The notes beneath the pieces were generated by a model that searched no databases, was not told where the DNA came from, and saw only the letters and a list, made by a program, of their open reading frames with translations. The translations under genes and the position numbers were made by a program. From Tardiphaga sp. 709 (lineage in GTDB: Bacteria; Pseudomonadota; Alphaproteobacteria; Rhizobiales; Xanthobacteraceae), in the NCBI RefSeq assembly GCF_032401055.1, contig NZ_CP135529.1, positions 4,462,501 to 4,526,500 on the forward strand: DNA of 64,000 nucleotides, written 5' to 3'. Positions 36,251 through 43,940 of the stretch are shown here, in pieces; the first letter of the stretch is position 1, and the number at the start of each line of letters is the position of its first letter.

Positions 36251-37254
36251 TAACCGATCCGCGTCTTGAGCTGACGGATAACGTCGGGGACTGTGCGACC
36301 TTCGGCACGCGCCGAGAAGGTCAGCGCCATACGATGCTTCAGGATCGGTTCGGCGAGATAGAGCACGTCGTCGATCGACGGCGCGAGACGGCCATCGAGC
36401 AATGCACGGGCACGCACTGCCAGCATCAGCGACTGTGACGCGCGAGGACCTGGGCCCCAGGCGATCAGCTTGCTGGCATCGCCTGCGTCCGGTCCCGGAC
36501 GTGCCGAGCGCACCAATGTAAGAATCGCTTCGACCACGCTGTCGCCGACCGGCAGACGGCGGATTAGGCGCTGCGCGGTAATCAGCGTTTCAGCGGTCAC
36601 GGCAGCCTTGGCGATGGTTTCTTCGGCGCCGGTGGTTTCGAACAGGATGCGGCGTTCGGCTTCGCGATCCGGATAATCGACGTCGATCTCCATCAGGAAG
36701 CGATCGAGCTGCGCTTCCGGCAGCGGATAGGTGCCTTCCTGTTCCAGCGGATTCTGCGTGGCCAGCACATGGAACGGCTTCGGCAGATCGTGCCGGGCGC
36801 CGGCGACGGTGATGTGCTGTTCCTGCATCGCCTGCAGCAATGCGGATTGCGTGCGCGGCGAGGCGCGGTTAATTTCGTCGGCCATCAGAAGCTGTGCGAA
36901 CACAGGTCCCGAGATGAAGCGGAACGAGCGCTTGCCGGCGACGCTCTCATCCAGCACTTCGGCGCCGAGAATGTCTGAAGGCATCAGGTCGGGGGTGAAC
37001 TGGATGCGCTTGGCATCGAGGCCGAGCGTGACGCCCAGCGTTTCCACCAGCTTGGTTTTGGCGAGGCCCGGAACACCGATCAGCAGCGCATGGCCGCCGG
37101 ACAGGATGGTCACCAGCGTGTTTTCGACGACGCGTTCCTGGCCGAAGATGACAGTGGAGATCGCGTCCTTGGCGGCGCGCATCTGGCCAGCCACCTGTTC
37201 CGCGGAGCGAACAATCACGTCTTCGAGTTTCTCGACACTGTCAGCGCCAGCCAT
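36250..37254 (-). CDS. MoxR-family AAA+ ATPase
   Basis: 334 residues from ATG 37254, which follows GAAGGAGC; a longer frame to 37299 is less likely. The Walker A is GVPGLAKTKLVETLG (the AKT variant normal for MoxR), Walker B lies in QLLMADEINRASPRTQSALL, and the sensor/arginine-finger region includes LATQNPLEQEGTYPLPEAQLDRF. MoxR proteins act as chaperones in metal insertion or assembly of VWA-containing complexes. It is first in the four-gene operon and divergent from the DUF1285 gene. Confidence 0.93.
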   Translation of the reverse strand: MAGADSVEKLEDVIVRSAEQVAGQMRAAKDAISTVIFGQERVVENTLVTILSGGHALLIGVPGLAKTKLVETLGVTLGLDAKRIQFTPDLMPSDILGAEVLDESVAGKRSFRFISGPVFAQLLMADEINRASPRTQSALLQAMQEQHITVAGARHDLPKPFHVLATQNPLEQEGTYPLPEAQLDRFLMEIDVDYPDREAERRILFETTGAEETIAKAAVTAETLITAQRLIRRLPVGDSVVEAILTLVRSARPGPDAGDASKLIAWGPGPRASQSLMLAVRARALLDGRLAPSIDDVLYLAEPILKHRMALTFSARAEGRTVPDVIRQLKTRIG

Positions 37255-37516
37255 CCATTGCTCCTTCGGGTGAACGGCGCCTGAAATACGCCGCCGCATT
37301 TGTCGTCACGCCATCTTATGTATTCCATGGACCTGATGCTAAACTTAAGCGAAGGCCATGTATTTGTTGAATTAAACTATCCCCACAATATCGGGATGCG
37401 GCTATGAACTGCATCACGTTGTGGCGAGTTTGAATGTGACACCGCACGTTTCAAGACTTGAGGTTCAAGACTTGCACCAAACGTGCCAAATGGCAGTGGT
37501 AAAGTCAGGGCAAACA

Positions 37517-38128
37517 ATGGCGAAGCAAGGGCAGATCGCAAATCAGGGGCTGGATGGCCTGACCACTGCGGCGAAGGATGCGGCGGCCAACGGTAAAGCC
37601 AGCAAGGGCCTGCCGCCGGTGCATCTGTGGAATCCGCCATTCTGCGGCGATCTCGACATGCGAATCGCTGGCGATGGTACGTGGTTCTATTTGGGCACGC
37701 CGATCGGCCGGCCGGCACTGGTGCGATTGTTCTCCACCATTCTGAAGCGCGAGGACGGCAAGCACTTTCTCGTGACCCCCGTGGAGAAGGTCGGCATCAC
37801 CGTCGACGATGCCCCTTTTCTCGCCGTCGAGATGCTCAGCGAGCAGGATGCGCGTGGCACGGTGTTGAAGTTTCGCACCAATGTGGACGATTGGGTGGCG
37901 TGTGACAGCATACACCGGCTGCGATTCGAGATGGCCGAGGACGGCGGGCTGACGCCGTATCTGCATGTCCGCAGTGACCTGTGGGCCAAGGTGACGCGGG
38001 CGATCTATTACGATCTGGTTGACATGGGCGAGGAGCGGATGGTCGATGGTACTGCGATGTTCGGCATCGCCTCCGCGGGCGCGTTTTTCGCCATGGCCGA
38101 TGCGGAACAGGTCAGGGAAGCTACATAA
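37517..38128 (+). CDS. DUF1285 family protein
   Basis: 203 residues from ATG 37517 (CAGGG about 8 bases upstream); GTG 37421 and ATG 37490 are alternative starts. DUF1285 signs are PPVHLWNPPFCGDLDMRI, GTWFYLGTPIGRPALVRLFSTIL (residues about 50-75) and EKVGITVDDAPFLAV. It is a soluble two-domain protein of unknown function, linked with housekeeping genes in alphaproteobacteria. The 262 bp to moxR contain an AT-rich stretch (37320-37380) that probably holds both promoters. The Nudix gene follows after 14 bp. Confidence 0.85.
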   Translation: MAKQGQIANQGLDGLTTAAKDAAANGKASKGLPPVHLWNPPFCGDLDMRIAGDGTWFYLGTPIGRPALVRLFSTILKREDGKHFLVTPVEKVGITVDDAPFLAVEMLSEQDARGTVLKFRTNVDDWVACDSIHRLRFEMAEDGGLTPYLHVRSDLWAKVTRAIYYDLVDMGEERMVDGTAMFGIASAGAFFAMADAEQVREAT

Positions 38129-38142
38129 GTGAGCCGATTGAA

Positions 38143-38829
38143 GTGAGCCGGGCGAATGAGCCGATGCTGAAGACCGACGCGGATGCCGCGGATATCGGTT
38201 CAGTTGAGTTTTTCAAGCGGGCGAAGGCACGCCTGAATTTCGATGTGCCCGAGGGGCTCACCGACGCGAGCGTCATTCCCGTCACCGGCGATGCCGGCAA
38301 CGACCGCATGATCCAGATCGTGGCGCAGGAGCGGCCGATCCGTCCGGCCGCGGTCCTGATCGGCATCGTCGAACACGAACAGCCAACCGTGCTGCTCACC
38401 CAGCGCTCCGCCCATCTCAACGATCATGCCGGACAGATCTCGTTTCCCGGTGGCAAGATCGATCCGACCGATGCCTCGCCGCTGGACGCCGCGCTGCGCG
38501 AGGCCGAGGAGGAAATCGGTCTCGATCGCTCCTTCGTCGAGCCGATCGGCTATCTCGATCTGTATGCGACCGGCTTCGGCTTTCGAATCCTGCCGACACT
38601 GGCGCGGGTGAAGCCAGGCTTCAGTCTCACGATCAACGAGAACGAAGTCGAAAGCGCGTTCGAGGTGCCGCTGGCGTTTCTGATGGACCCCGCCAATCAT
38701 CAGCTGCATAGCAAGGAATTCCGCGGCATGGAGCGGTCCTACTACGCGATGCCGTTCGCCGAACGTTACATCTGGGGCGCCACCGCAGGCATCCTGCGCG
38801 TACTGTATGAACGGATCGTGCTGACATGA
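38143..38829 (+). CDS. Nudix hydrolase, CoA pyrophosphatase type
   Basis: 228 residues from GTG 38143 (ATG 38164 is the alternative). The UPF0035 marker LLTQRSAHLNDHAGQISFPGG region is followed by the Nudix box GGKIDPTDASPLDAALREAE and EEIGL. This pair identifies the CoA pyrophosphatase branch, which splits (oxidised or acylated) CoA into 4'-phosphopantetheine and 3',5'-ADP. It overlaps the DUF6111 gene by four bases (ATGA), and the CCA-adding enzyme overlaps that in turn: one coupled unit. Confidence 0.9.
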   Translation: MSRANEPMLKTDADAADIGSVEFFKRAKARLNFDVPEGLTDASVIPVTGDAGNDRMIQIVAQERPIRPAAVLIGIVEHEQPTVLLTQRSAHLNDHAGQISFPGGKIDPTDASPLDAALREAEEEIGLDRSFVEPIGYLDLYATGFGFRILPTLARVKPGFSLTINENEVESAFEVPLAFLMDPANHQLHSKEFRGMERSYYAMPFAERYIWGATAGILRVLYERIVLT

Positions 38830-39089
38830 TCCGTCCGGTTCTGACCGAAGTCGGCATTTTCCTCATCCCGTTTGCGCTCTATGCCATTTTCCTGATCGCG
38901 ACCAAGAATGGCGTGACACTGAAATCGTCGTGGCCGATGCCGGTAATGATCAGGCTCGCCATCGCCGCCGCCGTGCTGGTAATCGTCAGCCTTGTGCTGC
39001 TGGCTCAATTCTCCGGCGCGCCGCCGGGATCGACCTATGTCCCGGCGCACATCGAAAACGGCAGGCTCGTTCCCGGGGTCGAAAAATGA
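38826..39089 (+). CDS. DUF6111-like small membrane protein
   Basis: 87 residues with two membrane helices, VGIFLIPFALYAIFLIA (about 8-25) and LAIAAAVLVIVSLVLLAQF (about 44-62), and a short soluble tail. It is squeezed between and overlaps both the CoA pyrophosphatase gene and the CCA-adding gene by ATGA. This gene order is usual in the Bradyrhizobium group; function unknown. Confidence 0.85.
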   Translation: MIRPVLTEVGIFLIPFALYAIFLIATKNGVTLKSSWPMPVMIRLAIAAAVLVIVSLVLLAQFSGAPPGSTYVPAHIENGRLVPGVEK

Positions 39090-40339
39090 GCGTGCGCAAA
39101 CTGCACGACGCGCCGTGGCTCACGTCAGGACCGTCCGGGCAGGTGCTGGCGCTGCTTAATGGCAACGGCGAGGAAGCCCGCGCGGTCGGCGGCGCTGTGC
39201 GCAACGCGCTGATGAAATTGCCGGTGGGCGAAATCGATATCGCCACGACGGCGGTGCCTGACGAAGTGATCCGCCGCGCCAGGGCGGCCCATATCAAGAG
39301 CGTGCCGACGGGCATCGAGCACGGCACGGTGACGCTGGTTATCGACGGCGCGCCGTTCGAGGTCACCACATTGCGCGAAGACGTCGAGACCTTTGGCCGC
39401 AAGGCCAAGGTGGCGTTCGGGCGCGACTGGAAGCGCGATGCCGAACGACGTGATTTCACGATGAACGGTCTTTCCGCATCTATCGACGGCGTAGTGCACG
39501 ATTATGTCGGCGGGCTCTCCGATCTCGATGCCCGGCGGGTGCGCTTCATCGGCGATCCCGATAGGCGCATCGCCGAAGACTATCTGCGCATTCTCAGGTT
39601 CTTCCGCATTCATGCCGCCTATGGCGCCGGGGCGCCGGATCGCGAGGGCTATCTCGCCAGCATTCGCGGCCGCGATGGACTGGCGGGAATATCGGCCGAA
39701 CGTATCAGGATGGAGTTGCTGAAGCTGCTGGTGGCCGATGGCGCCTTCGCGGCGGTGGATGCGATGGTCGATGCCGGCCTGATGCTACGGATCGCGGGCG
39801 GCGTCACCTACAAGGGACCATTCGCGGCGATGATCGCCATCGAGCAGGTGCTTGGGCAAAAACCCGATGCGGTTCTGCGGCTTGGCGCGCTCGGCGTGGC
39901 CGTCACCGAGGATGCGCGGCGGCTTGCTCAAAAGCTGCGGCTGTCCAATGACGAAACCAAGGCACTGGATTCGATGGGCCATCGCTGGTGGCGGCTGAAG
40001 GGCATGGATGAATCCCACGCCCGGCGTCGACTCTATCGGCTCGGCGAAGCCCGTTATCGCAATCGCATGATGCTCGCCTGGGCGCGCGCCGGCCGCGAAG
40101 CCGACAGCGAGGCCTGGAAGGCGCTCGTAACTTTGCCGGAGCGGTGGACCCCGCCGGTATTTCCGCTCAGGGCCGCCGACTTCATGGCGCGCGGCATCGC
40201 CAAGGGCCCGGCGCTCGGCCATGTGCTGGCGCTGGCGGAAGATGCCTGGCTGGCGCTGGACTTTCCGATGGAGGTCGATGTGTTGACTGTTATCGCCGAC
40301 CAGACGATTGCGCGATTCAAGCACGACCATCAGCTCTAA
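39086..40339 (+). CDS. CCA tRNA nucleotidyltransferase / poly(A) polymerase family
   Basis: 417 residues from ATG 39086, which overlaps the previous stop. Class II nucleotidyltransferase head: ARAVGGAVRNALM, the metal-binding EIDIATTAVPDEV, EVTTLREDVETFG, and RRDFTMNGLSASIDG; then the neck motif DPDRRIAEDYLRILRFFRIH and a helical body. It adds or repairs the 3'-CCA end of tRNAs. The C-terminal ~150 residues follow the alphaproteobacterial form. A class-A beta-lactamase-like gene starts 15 bp downstream. Confidence 0.93.
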   Translation: MSVRKLHDAPWLTSGPSGQVLALLNGNGEEARAVGGAVRNALMKLPVGEIDIATTAVPDEVIRRARAAHIKSVPTGIEHGTVTLVIDGAPFEVTTLREDVETFGRKAKVAFGRDWKRDAERRDFTMNGLSASIDGVVHDYVGGLSDLDARRVRFIGDPDRRIAEDYLRILRFFRIHAAYGAGAPDREGYLASIRGRDGLAGISAERIRMELLKLLVADGAFAAVDAMVDAGLMLRIAGGVTYKGPFAAMIAIEQVLGQKPDAVLRLGALGVAVTEDARRLAQKLRLSNDETKALDSMGHRWWRLKGMDESHARRRLYRLGEARYRNRMMLAWARAGREADSEAWKALVTLPERWTPPVFPLRAADFMARGIAKGPALGHVLALAEDAWLALDFPMEVDVLTVIADQTIARFKHDHQL

Positions 40340-40353
40340 GTCTCGATGCTACC

Positions 40354-41217
40354 ATGAAGCATGTCATTCGCCCCGGTTCTGCCGATGTCTGCGATGATGC
40401 GGATGTCGTCGTGCCGTGGTGGAGTTTCACCAAGACGCTGATTGCCGCCACGGCACTGACCATGGTGCGCGATCATCAATTGGCGCTGGATGAGAGCTTG
40501 CCAGGCCAGACCTTCACGCTGCGCCAGTTGCTGCAGCATCGCGCAGGTCTGGCGGATTACGGTTCACTTCCCGCCTACCACGCGGCTGTCGCTGCGGGTG
40601 AAGACGCGTGGCCGGTAGATCGGCTGCTGCACTCAGTTTCTGCTCTGCATGCCGGAATTGAGCCGGGCCATTTCGCCTATTCGAATGTTGGCTATCTGCT
40701 GGTCCGGCAGCATCTTGAACAAATGAGCGGGTTGACGCTTGACGTAGTGATGCGACGGCGATTGTTCGAACCGCTCGGCGTGGTTGGGCCGCGCATCGCC
40801 AGTCAACGCAGCGATCTCGCCGATGTCCGGATGGGAGATGTTCAGTCTTACGATCCGCGCTGGGTCTATCACGGGCTGGCGGTCGGGACATTGCGCGATG
40901 CCGCAATGCTGTTGCACCGATTAATGACGACGGACTTGCTGCCAGCGGCACTGCGCAATCAAATGTGTGACGGGCTTGCCGTAAGCGATCCTGGTACGGG
41001 GCGTCCATGGCGGCGCGCAGCCTACGGACTCGGCGTCATGACCGGAACGGCCGTCAACGGTCTGCGGGTGGTCGGTCACACCGGCGGAGGTCCGGGCAGC
41101 GGCATTGCCGTCTATCATTGTCCCGAACATGCGCAGGCAACCGTTGCGGTCTTCGCAACCGGCGGTGCTGCAGGCAATATCGAGGCGGACGCGTTCAAAC
41201 TCGGTCTGCAGAGGTGA
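40354..41217 (+). CDS. Serine hydrolase, beta-lactamase/DD-peptidase (class C) family, without signal peptide
   Basis: 287 residues from ATG 40354. The catalytic SxxK is in WWSFTKTLIAA (near residue 25), the YxN in FAYSNVGYL, and the third motif HTGG in VVGHTGGGPGSG. The protein begins almost directly at the SxxK region, so the usual N-terminal strand and export signal are missing; a cytoplasmic esterase-like role is likely. It follows the CCA gene by 15 bp. It ends before a hairpin shared with the converging YodC-like gene. Confidence 0.88.
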   Translation: MKHVIRPGSADVCDDADVVVPWWSFTKTLIAATALTMVRDHQLALDESLPGQTFTLRQLLQHRAGLADYGSLPAYHAAVAAGEDAWPVDRLLHSVSALHAGIEPGHFAYSNVGYLLVRQHLEQMSGLTLDVVMRRRLFEPLGVVGPRIASQRSDLADVRMGDVQSYDPRWVYHGLAVGTLRDAAMLLHRLMTTDLLPAALRNQMCDGLAVSDPGTGRPWRRAAYGLGVMTGTAVNGLRVVGHTGGGPGSGIAVYHCPEHAQATVAVFATGGAAGNIEADAFKLGLQR

Positions 41218-41228
41218 GCAAAAAGCTG

Positions 41229-41254
41229 CCGCCGGACATTTGCGCCCGGCGGCG
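41229..41254 (-). terminator. Rho-independent terminator between converging genes
   Basis: GCCGCCGG (41229-41236) and CCGGCGGC (41247-41254) pair perfectly; on the minus strand the stem is followed by AGCTTTTT. It can end the YodC-like gene. Confidence 0.65.
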
Positions 41255-41264
41255 GATGACCTGA

Positions 41265-41516
41265 TCAGGCTACCTTGCTCTTGTGCTCTTCTTCGTCTTC
41301 GTCGTGTTCTTCGGTTTCGTCTTCTTCGCTCTCGTCTTCGTCGTCATGCGGGATGACGAGCGCGAGTTCGAGCACAGCACGCGGAAGGGTCTCGCGGAAC
41401 AAATCGCCTTCTTCGCCCAGCCAGATGCATTCAATATCGTTGCCGTCAACGTCGGCCACGGTCAGAGGGCAACCGCCCGACTTCAGCATGACGACATCGC
41501 CTGATTTCAATTCCAT
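41265..41516 (-). CDS. YodC/DUF2158-family protein with long acidic tail
   Basis: 83 residues from ATG 41516 (GGGAG upstream). The N-terminal half is a DUF2158 SH3-like domain: MELKSGDVVMLKSGGCPLTV, then DIECIWLGEEGDLFRETLP. The last ~27 residues are almost only Asp and Glu (with a few His/Lys), coded by a purine-only repeat on the coding strand at about 41275-41345. Such tails may bind metal or basic proteins. The family has no firm function. It is monocistronic, with a terminator directly downstream. Confidence 0.85.
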   Translation of the reverse strand: MELKSGDVVMLKSGGCPLTVADVDGNDIECIWLGEEGDLFRETLPRAVLELALVIPHDDEDESEEDETEEHDEDEEEHKSKVA

Positions 41517-41598
41517 GGTCGGCTCCCGAAATGTGTGTGACACGCGCTGAGTCTAGCTGCGCGTCATGACAGGCCGAACACGGGGATGTTTCTGTCAG

Positions 41599-42321
41599 CT
41601 ATTTTTGTTGAAGCAGTTTTGCGAGTTCCGCGCCGAGGCCGACACTCTCCAGCGCAGGCGGTGGGCTGCTGTCGAGACCTTTCGCTGCTGCGGCGATCAC
41701 GGCACGCGTCCCGGTCTCGACGGAACACAAGACGGGTACCGGCACGTCAGCTTGGATGCGAGACGCAAGGCCGGCGAGCGCAGCGCCGCCAAGGATCACG
41801 ACCTCGGCCCCGTCGTCCGTGGCACAGGCGGTGCAGGCGCTGGCGAGTGCGGCCAGTGCTGCATCGGGATTTCTCGCGATATCGCCGCCGGTCGGGGCGA
41901 TGGTGCGCACCTTGGCGAGCTTGTCGGCCAAGCCAATGCTTCCGACGAACTCCCGGAGCATCGGCCCCCAGAGCGCGCCGCCGGTGACGATGGCGAAACG
42001 CCCGCGTCTGGATGCTTCGATGCAGGACGCTTCGGCCATGCCGACCACGGGGACATCAGCGATCTCGCGCAAAGCCAGCAGGCCAGGGTCGCCGAAACAG
42101 GCGAGGTAGACTGCATCGCAGCCGGCGCCATGAGAAGCATAGGCGTCGAGCGCCGCATGTCCGGCGATGGCCGCCGAGGCGCGCGTCGAAATATAGCGGG
42201 CGCCGAACCGGCCGGTCACCGGCACAAAGGTCGCGGCATCGCCGGCGATGGCCTCGACATGCCGTTTCACCAGCGTGGTGACGCTCTCGGTTGTGTTGGG
42301 ATTGATCAGCAGGATGCGCAC
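41599..42321 (-). CDS. Asp/Glu/hydantoin racemase family protein
   Basis: 240 residues if started at GTG 42321, where the family N-terminus VRILLINPNTTESVT begins and GAGAG lies upstream; the open frame runs on to 42537 but that extension overlaps the neighbouring gene and has no family match. The two catalytic cysteines of the racemase fold are in AVYLACFGDPG and in VPVLCSVETGT (the second usually in a CSxxG-like segment); also VVGMAEASCIEAS and FAIVTGG. It would racemise hydantoins or Asp-like acids, or act as a maleate isomerase-like enzyme. Its neighbours give no pathway clue. Confidence 0.85.
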   Translation of the reverse strand: MRILLINPNTTESVTTLVKRHVEAIAGDAATFVPVTGRFGARYISTRASAAIAGHAALDAYASHGAGCDAVYLACFGDPGLLALREIADVPVVGMAEASCIEASRRGRFAIVTGGALWGPMLREFVGSIGLADKLAKVRTIAPTGGDIARNPDAALAALASACTACATDDGAEVVILGGAALAGLASRIQADVPVPVLCSVETGTRAVIAAAAKGLDSSPPPALESVGLGAELAKLLQQK

Positions 42322-42428
42322 GGATGGGCTCTCGATGAGTCCGTCCACTATAGGCGCCAGTGCGGGAAATGCACGGCGATCATCGAAACGCATGCGGGAA
42401 CGCACGTGCCGTGCCGCCCGCGGTGGTC

Positions 42429-42803
42429 CTAGCTGCCGGCGCCGTAATAGGCTTCGCTGCGGATGATCTGGTGGCTGGCGTCGAAATCCATCATCTCGCA
42501 CGCCCTGGTCGGTCCACTGGGCAGCGGCGCACTCCACCAGACCGTCAGGCGCTGTAACTCATCGTCCCAGGCGGTGCTTTCCAGGGTGAGGCGTGGCTCG
42601 GATAGCCCACCATAGGCCGCGTGCCAGTAGGTGCGAATGGCGTCGCGTCCCTTTATGGTGGATGATCCCGCCAGTTTCGTTGCCAGCGGGCTGCGCATCT
42701 CACCTTCGGGAGCAAAATGATCAACGATCGTATCGATCGCAAGCCGATTCCAGTTTGCAGCCCATTGCTGCGCGAATGCCATCGCGTCCTGCCGCGTCAA
42801 CAT
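42429..42803 (-). CDS. SnoaL/NTF2-like family protein
   Basis: 124 residues from ATG 42803 (GGGAG upstream). The NTF2-like cone is recognised by MAFAQQWAANWNRLAIDTIVDHFAPEG at the start (about 8-35) and TIKGRDAIRTYWHAAY; a hydrophobic pocket is formed by the later strands. Such proteins are small-molecule isomerases or binding proteins of varied substrate. Its start is only 30 bp from the divergent MarR gene (ATG 42833), so the MarR protein may control it. Confidence 0.82.
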   Translation of the reverse strand: MLTRQDAMAFAQQWAANWNRLAIDTIVDHFAPEGEMRSPLATKLAGSSTIKGRDAIRTYWHAAYGGLSEPRLTLESTAWDDELQRLTVWWSAPLPSGPTRACEMMDFDASHQIIRSEAYYGAGS

Positions 42804-42832
42804 GCGTCCCGTCTCCCTGTCGTGAGCCTTCG

Positions 42833-43312
42833 ATGAGCCCATCTGCCAGAAAGCCTAACACGACCAACGATCAAGTCGATAATATTGACCTGAAGAAGCT
42901 CGATCCGCTCGATGACGCGCTGGCGCTGATGTATTTCGGATGGCGCGGGATGACGCGCGCGGCTGACGAATATCTGGCAACGGTCGGCCTGTCGCGGGTC
43001 CACCATCGCATTCTCTATGCTGTGCTGCGCGGCGATGGCATCACGATGTCGGATCTGCTGGCAATCCTGCAGATTTCGAAACAGGCGCTGCATCGCCCGA
43101 TGAAGCAATTGCTCGATGAGGGCTATGTGGCTGTCAAGCGCGATCCGGCGCGGCATCGTTTCAAGATTCTCGAATTGACGCCCGCCGGCCGTACTGTCGA
43201 GCGCATCGCATCGGGTCATGAGCGCAAGATCATGGCCCGCGCCTTCAAGAAGGCGGGGGCGGGCAGCCAGGCCGCCTGGTCGGCGGTGATGGCGGAGGCG
43301 GCGCGCGACTAG
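42833..43312 (+). CDS. MarR-family transcriptional regulator
   Basis: 159 residues from ATG 42833; the upstream extension of the frame overlaps the divergent gene. Winged-helix features are LSRVHHRILYAVL, ITMSDLLAILQISKQALHRPMKQLLDEGYV and the wing VKRDPARHRFKILELTPAG. Two copies of a similar palindrome flank it: one inside its own early coding sequence at 42873-42891 and one after its stop at 43329-43347, before the PaaI-type thioesterase. It probably controls itself, the thioesterase gene and perhaps the divergent NTF2-like gene. Confidence 0.88.
   Translation: MSPSARKPNTTNDQVDNIDLKKLDPLDDALALMYFGWRGMTRAADEYLATVGLSRVHHRILYAVLRGDGITMSDLLAILQISKQALHRPMKQLLDEGYVAVKRDPARHRFKILELTPAGRTVERIASGHERKIMARAFKKAGAGSQAAWSAVMAEAARD
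42873..42891. promoter_or_regulatory. Operator-like palindrome inside the marR coding region
   Basis: AAGTCGATAATATTGACCT is imperfectly palindromic and matches the reverse complement of the site at 43329-43347 at 15 of 19 positions. It lies 40 bp after the marR start codon. Confidence 0.45.
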
Positions 43313-43328
43313 CCAAGTCCAGATATTA

Positions 43329-43347
43329 AGGTCAACAATGTTGACTT
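43329..43347. promoter_or_regulatory. MarR-type operator candidate upstream of the thioesterase gene
   Basis: AGGTCAACAATGTTGACTT contains perfect arms GTCAAC-AAT-GTTGAC (43331-43345). It lies 64-82 bp before the thioesterase ATG at 43411 and directly after the marR stop; a fit to a MarR dimer site. Confidence 0.6.
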
Positions 43348-43410
43348 GAAAGGCAAGCTCTGCCATCCCGGTCCCATAACAAGGATGTTCACGGGACGGC
43401 GGAGGCAAAC

Positions 43411-43860
43411 ATGACGACTGAGATCGGTGACGCGAGCAGCGGCCTGAAGCTTGTGCAGCAGGCCTTCGCCGCAGGCGGATTTGCCCGTGGTATCGGCCGG
43501 ACGCTCGGCATCAAGGGTGAGTCCGCAGAGCAGGGCAAGGTCGTGCTGGTCGGCTCGCCGAGCGAGGATCACTACAATCCGCTCGGAACGGTGCATGGCG
43601 GTTACGCCGCGACCATGCTGGATGGCGCCATCGCGCTGGCGGTGCAGACCTCACTGCCAGCAGGGACCGGTTACGCGACGCTCGATCTCAAGGTCACCTA
43701 CATTCGCGCGATGACGGCTGCATCAGGACCGATCCGCGCCGAAGGCCGTATCATTCACATGGGACGCAGGATGGCCGCGACGGAGGGAACGCTGACCGAC
43801 AAGGATGGCAGGCTTTGCGCCCATGCCACCGCCACCTGCATGATCACGGGAAAAGACTAG
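43411..43860 (+). CDS. PaaI-family thioesterase (hotdog fold)
   Basis: 149 residues. The hotdog signature is HYNPLGTVHGGYAATMLDGA (His-Gly-Gly after the N-x-x-G-x-x-H segment), then YATLDLKVTYIRAMTA, GRIIHMGRRMAATEGTL and ATATCMI. It hydrolyses acyl-CoA, often aromatic-acyl-CoA such as phenylacetate-derived intermediates. A palindrome matching one in the upstream MarR gene precedes it, so it is probably regulated by that protein. A REP-like repeat follows directly after the stop. Confidence 0.88.
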   Translation: MTTEIGDASSGLKLVQQAFAAGGFARGIGRTLGIKGESAEQGKVVLVGSPSEDHYNPLGTVHGGYAATMLDGAIALAVQTSLPAGTGYATLDLKVTYIRAMTAASGPIRAEGRIIHMGRRMAATEGTLTDKDGRLCAHATATCMITGKD

Positions 43861-43932
43861 AGCATCATCCCGAAAAGTGGATACCGGTTTTCGCCGACAA
43901 ACGAATTCGTTTGTCGAGAGATCATGCTCCAA
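43861..43932. repeat. Bradyrhizobium-type palindromic repeat element
   Basis: AGAGCAT...ATGCTC ends enclose CCGAAAAGTGGATACCGGTTTTCG and the perfect palindrome ACAAACGAATTCGTTTGT (43901-43918). This AGAGCATGATCCCGAAAAGTGG-type element is scattered through Bradyrhizobium-group intergenic DNA. Confidence 0.8.
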
Positions 43933-43940
43933 CAGAGACT

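Noticed and set aside
36250-37299. MoxR operon as methanol dehydrogenase activation system
   Set aside because: No mxaF or PQQ genes nearby; DUF4159 and amidotransferase-like partners indicate the general MoxR envelope type.
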